The notes beneath the pieces were generated by a model. That model saw nothing but the letters and a program-made list of their open reading frames with translations. It did no database searches and was not told the DNA's origin. This document shows positions 1-5,954 of a stretch of 5,954 nt of DNA, piece by piece. The stretch's first letter is position 1, and every line of letters begins with the position of its first letter. Origin of the DNA: Planctomycetaceae bacterium (GTDB taxonomy: Bacteria; Planctomycetota; Planctomycetia; Planctomycetales; Planctomycetaceae); the NCBI GenBank assembly GCA_947463775.1, contig CANHVD010000388.1, forward strand, positions 1 through 5,954, given 5' to 3'. A program made the position numbers and the translations under genes.

Positions 1-82
1 TAGTGTTCCCACCAACTATTTCGTTCCCTGCACTTCATTTTACGCAGAGCCTTCAATCGATGGCCGGACGTACTCTGCAGGC

Positions 83-2230
83 CTATTCGCGATCCAGCAC
101 TTCGATCAGGTTGCTGAAGTCATCCGTCCACAGAACCTTGTCTCGTGGCGGCCGCGTATCCTGCGAGAGAAATCTCATGTAGAGATCAGACTTTAGCAGC
201 GACTTTTCGCGAGCCATCAAGACCCAGCGACTACCCGGCTCAATCAAACTTTGTGCCCCTGTGATTCGATCAATCACCGGGGCTGTTTCCAGAGTGATCG
301 CATACAGCTTTGCAGCCTCCGCCAGACCGTCCGTCACGCGTCGCAAGTCGAAGTGCAGATTCGAAATATGAATGGCAATGAAACCATCGGGCTTAAGATG
401 CTTTAGATAAACCTTGGCGGCTTCCGCGGTCAGCAGATGAGTGGGAACAGCGTCGCCGGAGAATGCATCCAGAACCAGCAGATCAAATGCCTGAGGTGTC
501 TCATTCTCCAGCATCAGTCTCGCGTCACCGTGAATCACATCAACGGTTGATGGACAGTTTTTCAGAAACGTAAAGTGCTGTTGTGCCAGTCGAGTTACGT
601 TCTCATTGATTTCGTAAAAACGAAACGTATCGCCAGGTTGGCCATACGCAGCCAGAGTTCCAGCTCCTAAACCCACCAGGCCGATCTTCAGCGGAGTCTT
701 GCGTTCTCGCAGTTGTTCAATCGCCTTTCCGACACCGGTGTTGTAACCGTAGTACATCGTCGGGAAACTCGGGATCCCATTCAGCTGAATGCCGTGAATG
801 ATGCGACCGTGTCGCAGAATGACAGCATCTTCAATCGTGTCATTCTGGACCTCCAGTACACCGTAAAAGTTGCGAACCATGGCAACCGCGTTGGAGTAGC
901 TGCTCACGGCAGCCGCAAACACGGTCCCCAGCCCGGCGAACAGCAGAATCGCCAGCAGCTTCCACAATGTCGGTGGCTGTGGTCCATCCTGCAGCCAGCC
1001 TCGGTGATCGAAGTATACGATCACGGCAATTACGCAAGAGACAATCATTCCCAGGGAATGTTCCCAGAACGCCGGGAAGATCAAAGGGGCCAGCAGCCCG
1101 ACAAACAAACCTCCGGCCGCTCCTCCGGCCGACAATGTCAGATAAAAAGCCGTGAGCGAATCTGCGGATGGTCGCAACCTGGCCAGTTCACCATGACACA
1201 GCATGCAAATGGAGAACAGACAACCAAAGTAAATCATCAGCTGCAATGGCAGCCACGTTCTCGAACCAAAACTCTGCAGCCAGCAAACGGCCAGAGCAAG
1301 CATCGCGGTTCCCAAAGAGTACAAGCCGCGACGGTACCAGCGATCACTTTCGAAGCACAGAATAAACGACAACAAATAGAGCGACAGTGGCACGACCCAC
1401 AGAAACGGAATGACGGCCACGTCCTGGCAGACTTCGTTGGTTACCGCCAACAACATCGTGGAAGCCACCATGGACAGGATCAGCCAGCGACCAAAGGCAG
1501 ACTTTGTTACGATGGCTTCAGCTGATGCGGACTTCTTTTTATTGCTCGAGGATGCGGCACCCGCTTGCTCCTGAGTCACCCCGTTCTCGATTCTCCCCGA
1601 TATCGACCGCATCGCACACGCCACACACAGCGCTGCAAAGACAAGATAACCCAGCGACCACGCGTTGGCCTGAGTCGAAACTCTCATTAGCGGTTCAAAC
1701 AAGAACGGATACGAGAGCAAGGCCAGCAACGAGCCCGCATTCGACAACGCGTATAACCGATACGGCGATGCTTGCGGTTGAGCGATACTGAACCATCGCA
1801 ACAGCAGCGGTCCGGTTGTCGACAGCACAAAGTAGGGCAGCCCTACGGTCGACAGCAGCAATGACAGAATCCGCCCCACCGGCGATTCCAGCCCTGTGGG
1901 CTTCCAGTCGATCGATGGCAGAATCTTCAGGAATGCCAGCGAGATCAGCAGAACTCCACAGTGAACCAATCCCTGTTGCCGAGCCGTCAAACGTGAAGTG
2001 ACCAGATGAGAATACAGGTACCCTCCGCAGAGCAATACCTGAAAGAACAACATGCACGTGGTCCAGACGCTCGGAGTTCCACCAAACCACGGCAGAATCG
2101 CTTTACTAATCAGCGGCTGAACCTGAAACAACAGGAACGCACTGACAAAGACAGCCACTGCAAACAGCAGGCTGACCCACCGCTGTGAACTATGCGTATT
2201 GTGAGCATCAGCTGATGCGGGAAGATTCAT
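83..2230 (-). CDS. Membrane-bound fused MFS-like/spermidine synthase-like protein
   Basis: The 715-residue product has two parts. Residues about 20-442 hold roughly 12-13 hydrophobic segments, with a polar Ala/Ser/Lys-rich linker near 209-245 splitting the set. Residues about 455-715 form a Rossmann-fold domain like spermidine synthase: a SAM-type glycine loop at 517-524 (GLVGLGAG), an acidic end of strand 2 at E540 (FYEIN), GDAR at 568-571, and D588 in LDAFSGDAVP where aminopropyltransferases carry D-x-x-D-P. The membrane half has signatures typical of bacterial fused MFS/spermidine synthases, such as VQPLISKAILPWFGG near 37-51 and PFLWVVPLSLYLLSF near 275-289. The substrate is unknown, and true polyamine synthesis is doubtful because the canonical acceptor-site motif is altered. 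The ATG at 2230 starts just before the first membrane segment, but no clear Shine-Dalgarno precedes it. The stop is TAG. Family assignment is firm; function is inferred. Confidence 0.93.
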   Translation of the reverse strand: MNLPASADAHNTHSSQRWVSLLFAVAVFVSAFLLFQVQPLISKAILPWFGGTPSVWTTCMLFFQVLLCGGYLYSHLVTSRLTARQQGLVHCGVLLISLAFLKILPSIDWKPTGLESPVGRILSLLLSTVGLPYFVLSTTGPLLLRWFSIAQPQASPYRLYALSNAGSLLALLSYPFLFEPLMRVSTQANAWSLGYLVFAALCVACAMRSISGRIENGVTQEQAGAASSSNKKKSASAEAIVTKSAFGRWLILSMVASTMLLAVTNEVCQDVAVIPFLWVVPLSLYLLSFILCFESDRWYRRGLYSLGTAMLALAVCWLQSFGSRTWLPLQLMIYFGCLFSICMLCHGELARLRPSADSLTAFYLTLSAGGAAGGLFVGLLAPLIFPAFWEHSLGMIVSCVIAVIVYFDHRGWLQDGPQPPTLWKLLAILLFAGLGTVFAAAVSSYSNAVAMVRNFYGVLEVQNDTIEDAVILRHGRIIHGIQLNGIPSFPTMYYGYNTGVGKAIEQLRERKTPLKIGLVGLGAGTLAAYGQPGDTFRFYEINENVTRLAQQHFTFLKNCPSTVDVIHGDARLMLENETPQAFDLLVLDAFSGDAVPTHLLTAEAAKVYLKHLKPDGFIAIHISNLHFDLRRVTDGLAEAAKLYAITLETAPVIDRITGAQSLIEPGSRWVLMAREKSLLKSDLYMRFLSQDTRPPRDKVLWTDDFSNLIEVLDRE

Positions 2231-2292
2231 GAGTTAACAACGGCCACAAAAATCGCAGTGAGTTGGTACAGACTCAAAGTCTATACAGAAAG

Positions 2293-2323
2293 AGAGCCCG
2301 GTTTCGCAAGAAAGCCGGGCTCT
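2293..2323 (-). terminator. Terminator-like GC-rich hairpin downstream of the DUF1080-ThuA gene
   Basis: The arms 2293-2301 (AGAGCCCGG) and 2315-2323 (CCGGGCTCT) are perfectly complementary over 9 bp and enclose a 13-base loop. On the minus strand the hairpin is followed by CTTTCTGT, a modest pyrimidine-rich tail rather than a full U-tract. It lies 98 bases past the stop of the 2421-4022 gene and 63 bases before the ATG of the next, which is where an intrinsic terminator separating the two would sit. On the plus strand the stem can extend inward by two A-T pairs and a wobble, but no plus-strand gene needs it. Termination efficiency cannot be judged from sequence. Confidence 0.65.
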
Positions 2324-2339
2324 GTTTGACAGCTAAGTT

Positions 2340-2395
2340 GTAGGTTGGACATTCTTGTCCGACCGGGTCTCGACGGGCAAGAATGCCCATCCTAC
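2340..2395. repeat. 56-bp inverted-repeat element made of two small hairpins
   Basis: Arm 2340-2363 and the reverse complement of arm 2372-2395 match at 20 of 24 positions, with an 8-base spacer (2364-2371). The outer ends are GTAGG and CCTAC. Each arm also folds alone. On the left, 2344-2351 pairs with 2356-2363 around loop TTCT. On the right, 2372-2379 pairs with 2384-2391 around loop AGAA, with one C/A mismatch that becomes G-U on the minus strand. The element lies 25 bases past the stop codon at 2421 and before the terminator-like hairpin, so it would be transcribed in the 3' untranslated region. The architecture resembles REP/BIME-type or MITE-like dispersed repeats. I have an unverified impression that similar sequences occur in other planctomycetes. 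Only one copy is in this window. Confidence 0.72.
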
Positions 2396-2420
2396 TCGAA
2401 AGCCAGCTTTTGAACGGGCA

Positions 2421-4022
2421 CTAGTTCTTTCGAGCAGCCGCCCATTCATCCAGCATCGCCTGAATGCGAGCCGGGTTGAAATCGGCAGGAACGTCGTAGT
2501 CCTGGTTTGCCTGAAGGTCCTTTACGTTCAGATCCTTCGATGGAACTCCGCCTTCCGGAACTGTTCCATGAGCCGTCCAGACGATGGCATTCAAAACCAA
2601 AGTCCTGAAATCCCGATTACCCCAGTTCCAGTGGTCATGTCCGCCGGTGAAACCAAAGCCACGACCAGCGTCTTTGCGTTCACGAGCCCACGCGACCGTC
2701 TGTGGCTCTTTGCGTTCCAGAACCGCAGCGCGAACGGCTGGGTTGTTGCTGTGAGGTCCTTCTGGTCGTGACAGACTGCCGTCTGCTTTGACGAGAGTGT
2801 CAGAAGGAGGCAGCTCGGACAAAACTGGAATCACGTCCGCGTTTTCTGCAAATCGCATGTGATAGTACCACTCGTCGTTGACGCGAAATGGCTTCACACC
2901 GTTGGCAATTGGATGCTTAGGAAAGCTGTCGAACGTTCCGGTCCAGTGAGGATTCACGGACCAGTCAGTTTCGAAGTAGCCACCAGTCCAATCGAGAAAC
3001 GCTTCACCTGATGCACCCTTGGGAACTTCAACACCGTAGTGAATGCACCCCATTCCGATACCACGATTCTGAAGAGCCTTCAGACGATCCAATTTGCTGT
3101 TGAAAGGATGTCCGCCACCGCCGTCTGAGTAAATGATGATCGTGTCGGCATGATCCAGAACGGAATCATCTTCCGGCCAGCCATTCGTGTAGACCGTCGC
3201 TTCAATTCCAATGTTCGCACTGTTCAGAGCTTCGGCCAGCAGCATGCAGCCGGCTCGATGTTCGTGAGCACCATAACCATGGCTCGGCTTGCCAGCGATC
3301 AGAGCCACCTTCTTAGGAGCTGGCAATCGCTTCAGACGAATATTGCGGAACTGCACTTCCATGGCCGGACCAGCATGAGCCTGCAGAGCCAGGAAACCGG
3401 CTGCTCGACGCTCAGCAAGGTCGTTGTCTGTCACATCAACCGTTTTGACGTCGTTGATGAAGTGCTGAAAATGGAAACCATCAGCAACAACTCGATACGT
3501 GTTCCAGTCTTCCTTCTTGATCTTCTTCTGGATCTCATTGGTGTCACCAACGCTGCCGGTGACTTTCTTTTCGAACTTGCCGTCGTTGCGAACCAGCTCG
3601 GTCGATTCGCCACGCAGGGCCAGAATGCCACGATAGCGTTCGCCGTAGAGAATTCCTGAGTATGTGTCACCAGCTTCGAAGTCAGCCTGGTATCCGCCGA
3701 TGACCCACTTTTCATTCGGTACTTCAAAGCTGCGATACTGAATGCCGGAGTTGCCGTTGACGATCTTATATTCCAGCTCCAGTTCGAAGTTATCTACCTG
3801 GCCGCCGCGCCAGATGATGAACGTGTTTCCTTTGAGCTTCTTGTCTTCTTCGTTGTAAGTCGTGCCAGTGATAGCGCCGTCTTTTACGCTCCAGGTCTTG
3901 GGATCGCCGTCCCAGCCGTCCAGAGTTTTTCCATCAAACAGAGTTTCCCAGTCATCCGCAGACGCGGATCCTGTGGCCACGCACAGTGCGGCCAATAACA
4001 GAGCAATTCGCTGCAATCGCAT
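2421..4022 (-). CDS. Secreted 3-keto-disaccharide hydrolase (DUF1080)-ThuA fusion protein
   Basis: The 533-residue product begins with a signal peptide, probably cut after A22 (ASA before DDW). Residues about 25-233 are a DUF1080/3-keto-disaccharide hydrolase domain, a concanavalin-like beta-sandwich: FDGKTLDGW (29-37), WSVKDGAITG (44-53), NSGIQYRS (91-98), GGYQADF (109-115), DWNTYR (172-177) and FRNIRLKRL (225-233). Residues about 237-485 are ThuA-like, a class I glutamine amidotransferase-like fold: GKPSHGYGAHEH (244-255), a glycine run at 301-304, GCIHYGVE (325-332), NDEWYYHM (382-389) and GFTGGHDHWNWG (457-468). A polar tail ends the chain. DUF1080 proteins hydrolyse 3-keto-glycosides, and ThuA acts in trehalose use through 3-keto sugars, so a role in external or periplasmic sugar breakdown is inferred. 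The substrate is unknown. The start is supported by AAGGGA six bases upstream. The stop is TAG. Confidence 0.93.
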   Translation of the reverse strand: MRLQRIALLLAALCVATGSASADDWETLFDGKTLDGWDGDPKTWSVKDGAITGTTYNEEDKKLKGNTFIIWRGGQVDNFELELEYKIVNGNSGIQYRSFEVPNEKWVIGGYQADFEAGDTYSGILYGERYRGILALRGESTELVRNDGKFEKKVTGSVGDTNEIQKKIKKEDWNTYRVVADGFHFQHFINDVKTVDVTDNDLAERRAAGFLALQAHAGPAMEVQFRNIRLKRLPAPKKVALIAGKPSHGYGAHEHRAGCMLLAEALNSANIGIEATVYTNGWPEDDSVLDHADTIIIYSDGGGGHPFNSKLDRLKALQNRGIGMGCIHYGVEVPKGASGEAFLDWTGGYFETDWSVNPHWTGTFDSFPKHPIANGVKPFRVNDEWYYHMRFAENADVIPVLSELPPSDTLVKADGSLSRPEGPHSNNPAVRAAVLERKEPQTVAWARERKDAGRGFGFTGGHDHWNWGNRDFRTLVLNAIVWTAHGTVPEGGVPSKDLNVKDLQANQDYDVPADFNPARIQAMLDEWAAARKN

Positions 4023-4028
4023 ATCAAA

Positions 4029-4034
4029 TCCCTT
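4029..4034 (-). promoter_or_regulatory. Shine-Dalgarno for the DUF1080-ThuA gene
   Basis: Read on the minus strand this is AAGGGA, six bases before the ATG at 4020-4022. It supports that ATG, which is also placed directly before a well-formed signal peptide. Confidence 0.6.
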
Positions 4035-4280
4035 GAGAACATGGTGGAACCCGGCGGATCAGGCAGACTGCCGCATACCGGTTTAAGGAGATTTGAACAC
4101 CGATCGCCACCGGCTGCAATCCACCGGAAAAAATCTTTGCTTTCTGCCATAGAACACTGTCAGGGCTAAGCAGGATTTCGCGTCATCAGCCGGCATAATT
4201 CAGCAGACTGCAACTCGGCCGATTTGCCTCAGCAGTTTTCAGAGTCGCCGACTCGCCCCGTCCTTAGCCTGTTCTCGTCT

Positions 4281-4320
4281 CATTTCGTACCCACAGGCTG
4301 CGTTTTAGGCCTGTGAAATG
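4281..4320. repeat. Hairpin with CACAGGC/GCCTGTG stem
   Basis: 4292-4298 (CACAGGC) pairs perfectly with 4309-4315 (GCCTGTG) around a 10-base loop. An alternative outer pairing joins 4281-4286 (CATTTC) to 4315-4320 (GAAATG), leaving a one-sided bulge. No U-tract follows on either strand, so it is not a standard intrinsic terminator. It could be a dispersed palindromic repeat or an RNA structure in the region upstream of the DUF1080-ThuA gene. Confidence 0.45.
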
Positions 4321-4331
4321 AAGTGGAGTTC

Positions 4332-4411
4332 ACCACGACACAAACGAAAAGGCGGCGTGCATCAGCGTGACTTCAATGCGATTCTTTCGTGTGTTTCGTG
4401 TCTTTCGTGGT
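4332..4411. repeat. Degenerate inverted repeat ending in ACCACGA, with 9-bp tandem units
   Basis: 4332-4338 (ACCACGA) is the exact inverse of 4405-4411 (TCGTGGT). On the high side, 4383-4409 is three consecutive 9-bp units: TCTTTCGTG, TGTTTCGTG and TCTTTCGTG. On the low side, 4339-4351 (ACACAAACGAAAAG-like) appears to be a shortened, degenerate inverted version of the same CACGAAA theme. The whole spans 80 bp with a unique centre. The first and third tandem units are identical and the middle one differs by a single base. Function is unknown. It may be a small non-autonomous repeat element; no transposase is nearby. Confidence 0.5.
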
Positions 4412-4478
4412 ACCCAACTGTTGTTTTAGTCGCATCCTTTCGTCGTCTGTTGTTTTTGCAGGGTTTCTACCGCCATAA

Positions 4479-4499
4479 CCGGACGCTAATGCGTTCCGG
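4479..4499. repeat. Bulged CCGG/ACGC hairpin just past the ceramidase-like gene
   Basis: 4479-4486 (CCGGACGC) pairs with 4491-4499 (GCGTTCCGG) around loop TAAT, with one T (4495) bulged, giving two 4-bp GC-rich stem parts. On the minus strand it begins 23 bases after the TGA at 4522-4524, as expected for a 3'-end structure. It is followed by TTATGG, not a U-tract. It could be a weak terminator, a transcript-end stabiliser or a dispersed palindromic repeat. Confidence 0.5.
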
Positions 4500-4521
4500 C
4501 TAGTTTAATCAGCCATCGCCC

Positions 4522-5880
4522 TCACGGCTTCGCAGCCGGCACCGACTTAAGCCGAGCCTTCTCCTCCGCCTCGCGTTTCTGCATATCCTTCGGATGCTTT
4601 GAGATGGATTCAAAGACATCCCCAATGACGCGATCGGCCAGACCGCCGAGATGTTTTAGAATGATCGGCTCCGCCTCGGGGAGGAGTTTGGAAGTATTCG
4701 GCTCATACCCGCCAACGTCATACGAGTCCGCAGTAGAGATGTAACCGACGTTTCCGTTGGCGTAGCCAACAATGATGGGAGTGATGCGATCGGCGATGGC
4801 CGCTTCAAGCTTAAAGCCGTATTCGACCATCGGCTCGCCCGGCATGCTGAGCAGCAGGAACGGGCCAATCTTCATCGCCATCAGTTCGGTGCGGATTGGC
4901 TGCTCCTTGCCCGGCAGTTCGATTACTTCGCTCGCGACGCGGATAGGATAGAACGTCGCTCGTTTGGCAAGCTGTTCTCGAGTCACACCAAACGCCGCCG
5001 CTCGCACAACCGCACTGCCGAGATCTCGTCCGGCCCATTGGATGTCGGCCTCATCAGCGCAGCGATATGGATAGCCGGGCAGGTTCGGTCGGATATCGCC
5101 GGCACAGCCCTGAATGAACAGCGAGGCGGTCTTGTCGGCATAGATCGACTCGACAAACGTCTGAGCTTCACCGGGAAAATCGGCCGTCAACTTTGGATAG
5201 CCCTTCGGATACGGCGGCGACCCTTTGTCACCCCACGTGAAGAAGCACGGATGGCAGACTGCGTGCATGATGATCGCCAGCGGCGTGAGCGACTGGCCGT
5301 CATCGAAACGCAGCACCTTCACGCGAGGATCATTTGGCCCATCGGGATTCAGTCGGATCACAGCTCGCCCGTCGATCGTCTTGCGACGGTTGATGCCAAA
5401 CCCGATCCGATCTTCGGTCATGCCGACGCTCACCGACCGCATGTTGGCTCCGGCTTCCTTTGCCGCGGCCGTAATTTTTGTGATCACACCTGAGGCCCAT
5501 TCAGGGTTTTCTTCCCATCCAGGCCCTGAGTGATTATGCGAAGCACAGACCATGATATTTGCAGCCGGCACGCCGATTTCTTTCTCAATCGCCACCCGCG
5601 CCCGCGTCACCAGATCGTCCCACGCTGCGATCACATCCAACGTCACGATCGCCGCTTTCGTCTCGCCATCATCCAACACCAGCACACCCGCTCGCAACGG
5701 ATCTCGCACCCCGTTGACCACTCGAGTATGCCCGGTGACGGTCAGGTCCTTCACCTCCTCCGGCGTGATATCCACCTTCGCCGCGCCGGCCTTGAGATTC
5801 GAGACGACCGGAAAAGTCCCATCCACAACCTGCGCCGAAACGCTCGCCGTCAGCAGCAGAAATACGAGCAGATATTTCAT
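4522..5880 (-). CDS. Secreted neutral/alkaline ceramidase-family protein
   Basis: The 452-residue product opens with a short signal peptide, probably cut after A16 (VSA before QVV). The rest matches the N-terminal domain of neutral/alkaline non-lysosomal ceramidases (PF04734 type): SHNHSGPG (114-121) with candidate zinc ligands H115/H117, HAVCHPC (206-212) with candidate ligand H210, DFPGEAQ (234-240), QGCAGDIRPN (257-266), PGE with candidate ligand E349, and GYANGNVGYISTADSYDVGGYE (372-393, key residues G372, Y380, Y387, Y392, E393). A charged helix, about 428-447, ends the protein. Classic ceramidases have Ser in a GDVSPN motif as catalytic residue; here that position is R264, so amide hydrolysis of ceramide is doubtful. 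It is also much shorter than full ceramidases, lacking their C-terminal domain. The start at 5880 is preferred over an in-frame ATG at 5946 because it has GGAGG eight bases upstream and starts the signal peptide. The stop is TGA. Confidence 0.9.
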   Translation of the reverse strand: MKYLLVFLLLTASVSAQVVDGTFPVVSNLKAGAAKVDITPEEVKDLTVTGHTRVVNGVRDPLRAGVLVLDDGETKAAIVTLDVIAAWDDLVTRARVAIEKEIGVPAANIMVCASHNHSGPGWEENPEWASGVITKITAAAKEAGANMRSVSVGMTEDRIGFGINRRKTIDGRAVIRLNPDGPNDPRVKVLRFDDGQSLTPLAIIMHAVCHPCFFTWGDKGSPPYPKGYPKLTADFPGEAQTFVESIYADKTASLFIQGCAGDIRPNLPGYPYRCADEADIQWAGRDLGSAVVRAAAFGVTREQLAKRATFYPIRVASEVIELPGKEQPIRTELMAMKIGPFLLLSMPGEPMVEYGFKLEAAIADRITPIIVGYANGNVGYISTADSYDVGGYEPNTSKLLPEAEPIILKHLGGLADRVIGDVFESISKHPKDMQKREAEEKARLKSVPAAKP

Positions 5881-5888
5881 CAGAGCGA

Positions 5889-5893
5889 CCTCC
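5889..5893 (-). promoter_or_regulatory. Strong Shine-Dalgarno that fixes the ceramidase-like start
   Basis: Read on the minus strand this is GGAGG, eight bases before the ATG at 5878-5880. It decides the start against the in-frame ATG at 5946, which would put 22 residues ahead of the signal peptide. Confidence 0.8.
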
Positions 5894-5954
5894 AAGAATA
5901 TTGAGGCATCGGGAAGATGAAGCGGAACGTACCATCCTGTTGCCACAAGTCCAA

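Larger units (their letters stand above)
4023..4521. other. 499-base intergenic region with several small repeats
   Basis: This gap separates the ceramidase-like gene (upstream in transcription) from the DUF1080-ThuA gene. From the high end it holds a bulged CCGG hairpin (4479-4499), a 9-bp tandem repeat with a distant inverted partner (4332-4411) and a CACAGGC hairpin (4281-4320). A small perfect GAGTC/GACTC hairpin follows at 4242-4254, then about 200 bases leading to the ribosome binding site of the next gene. No convincing coding sequence, RNA gene or strong -35/-10 pair was seen. The promoter of the downstream gene is presumably between 4030 and 4240 but could not be pinned down. Confidence 0.6.

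Noticed and set aside
44..78. GCAGAG/CTCTGC inverted repeat downstream of the last gene
   Set aside because: It has only 6-bp arms and a 23-base loop, with no U-tract on the minus strand. It is too weak to call a terminator. The rest of 1-82 shows nothing.
713..1525. Plus-strand open frame of 270 codons
   Set aside because: It lies entirely antisense inside the membrane/spermidine-synthase-like gene. Its product is low-complexity and Gln/Arg-rich with no recognisable domain, while the minus-strand frame has clear family motifs throughout.
2270..2282. Perfect AGACT-CAA-AGTCT palindrome 40-52 bases before the 83-2230 gene
   Set aside because: A 5-bp arm is short enough to arise by chance and no second copy was seen, so it cannot be called an operator.
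4094..4122. Possible -35/-10 pair (TTGCAG, 17 bases, TCAAAT on the minus strand) before the DUF1080-ThuA gene
   Set aside because: The match to sigma-70 consensus is poor in both boxes, and planctomycete promoters are not well enough defined to accept it.
3884..4150. Minus-strand 88-codon frame overlapping the start of the DUF1080-ThuA gene
   Set aside because: It overlaps the signal-peptide region in another frame, and the product resembles nothing known. The overlapping gene is well supported.
4318..4503. Plus-strand open frame of 61 codons in the large gap
   Set aside because: It runs through the tandem repeat and hairpins, has no ribosome site seen and no recognisable product.
5881..5946. 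Upstream in-frame ATG extending the ceramidase-like protein by 22 residues
   Set aside because: It would bury the signal peptide, and only eight bases of upstream sequence are available to show a ribosome site. The ATG at 5880 has a strong GGAGG at good spacing.

Overview
The window looks like part of a planctomycete chromosome (phylum Planctomycetota, probably order Planctomycetales; genus not resolvable by eye). Three things point there: the gene families present (a secreted DUF1080-ThuA fusion, a secreted neutral-ceramidase-like protein, and a membrane-anchored spermidine-synthase-like protein); moderate GC with long, loosely spaced, co-oriented genes; and short palindromic repeats in the intergenic gaps. 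No phage, plasmid, transposase, CRISPR or RNA gene was recognised.

All three real genes lie on the minus strand, so transcription runs from high to low coordinates. First is a secreted 452-residue protein of the neutral/alkaline ceramidase N-terminal family (4522-5880), with a strong Shine-Dalgarno that fixes its start. A 499-base gap (4023-4521) follows. It carries several small hairpins and a 9-bp tandem repeat, then the leader of the second gene. The second gene (2421-4022) encodes a 533-residue secreted fusion of a 3-keto-disaccharide hydrolase (DUF1080) domain and a ThuA-like domain. A 190-base gap (2231-2420) then holds a 56-bp double-hairpin repeat and a terminator-like hairpin. The last gene (83-2230) encodes a 715-residue protein with about 12-13 membrane segments and a C-terminal spermidine-synthase-like methyltransferase-fold domain. 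The final 82 bases hold nothing recognisable.

The gaps, and the terminator-like hairpin between the last two genes, argue against one tight operon. The two exported proteins could both serve breakdown of external glycans or glycoconjugates, since ThuA and DUF1080 domains are both tied to 3-keto-sugar chemistry. The membrane protein has no evident link to them.

The most unusual signal is the repeat at 2340-2395. Its two 24-nt arms are inverted copies that differ at four positions. Those four differences form exactly two compensatory base-pair swaps inside the small hairpin each arm can fold, which suggests the element is maintained at the level of nucleic-acid structure.
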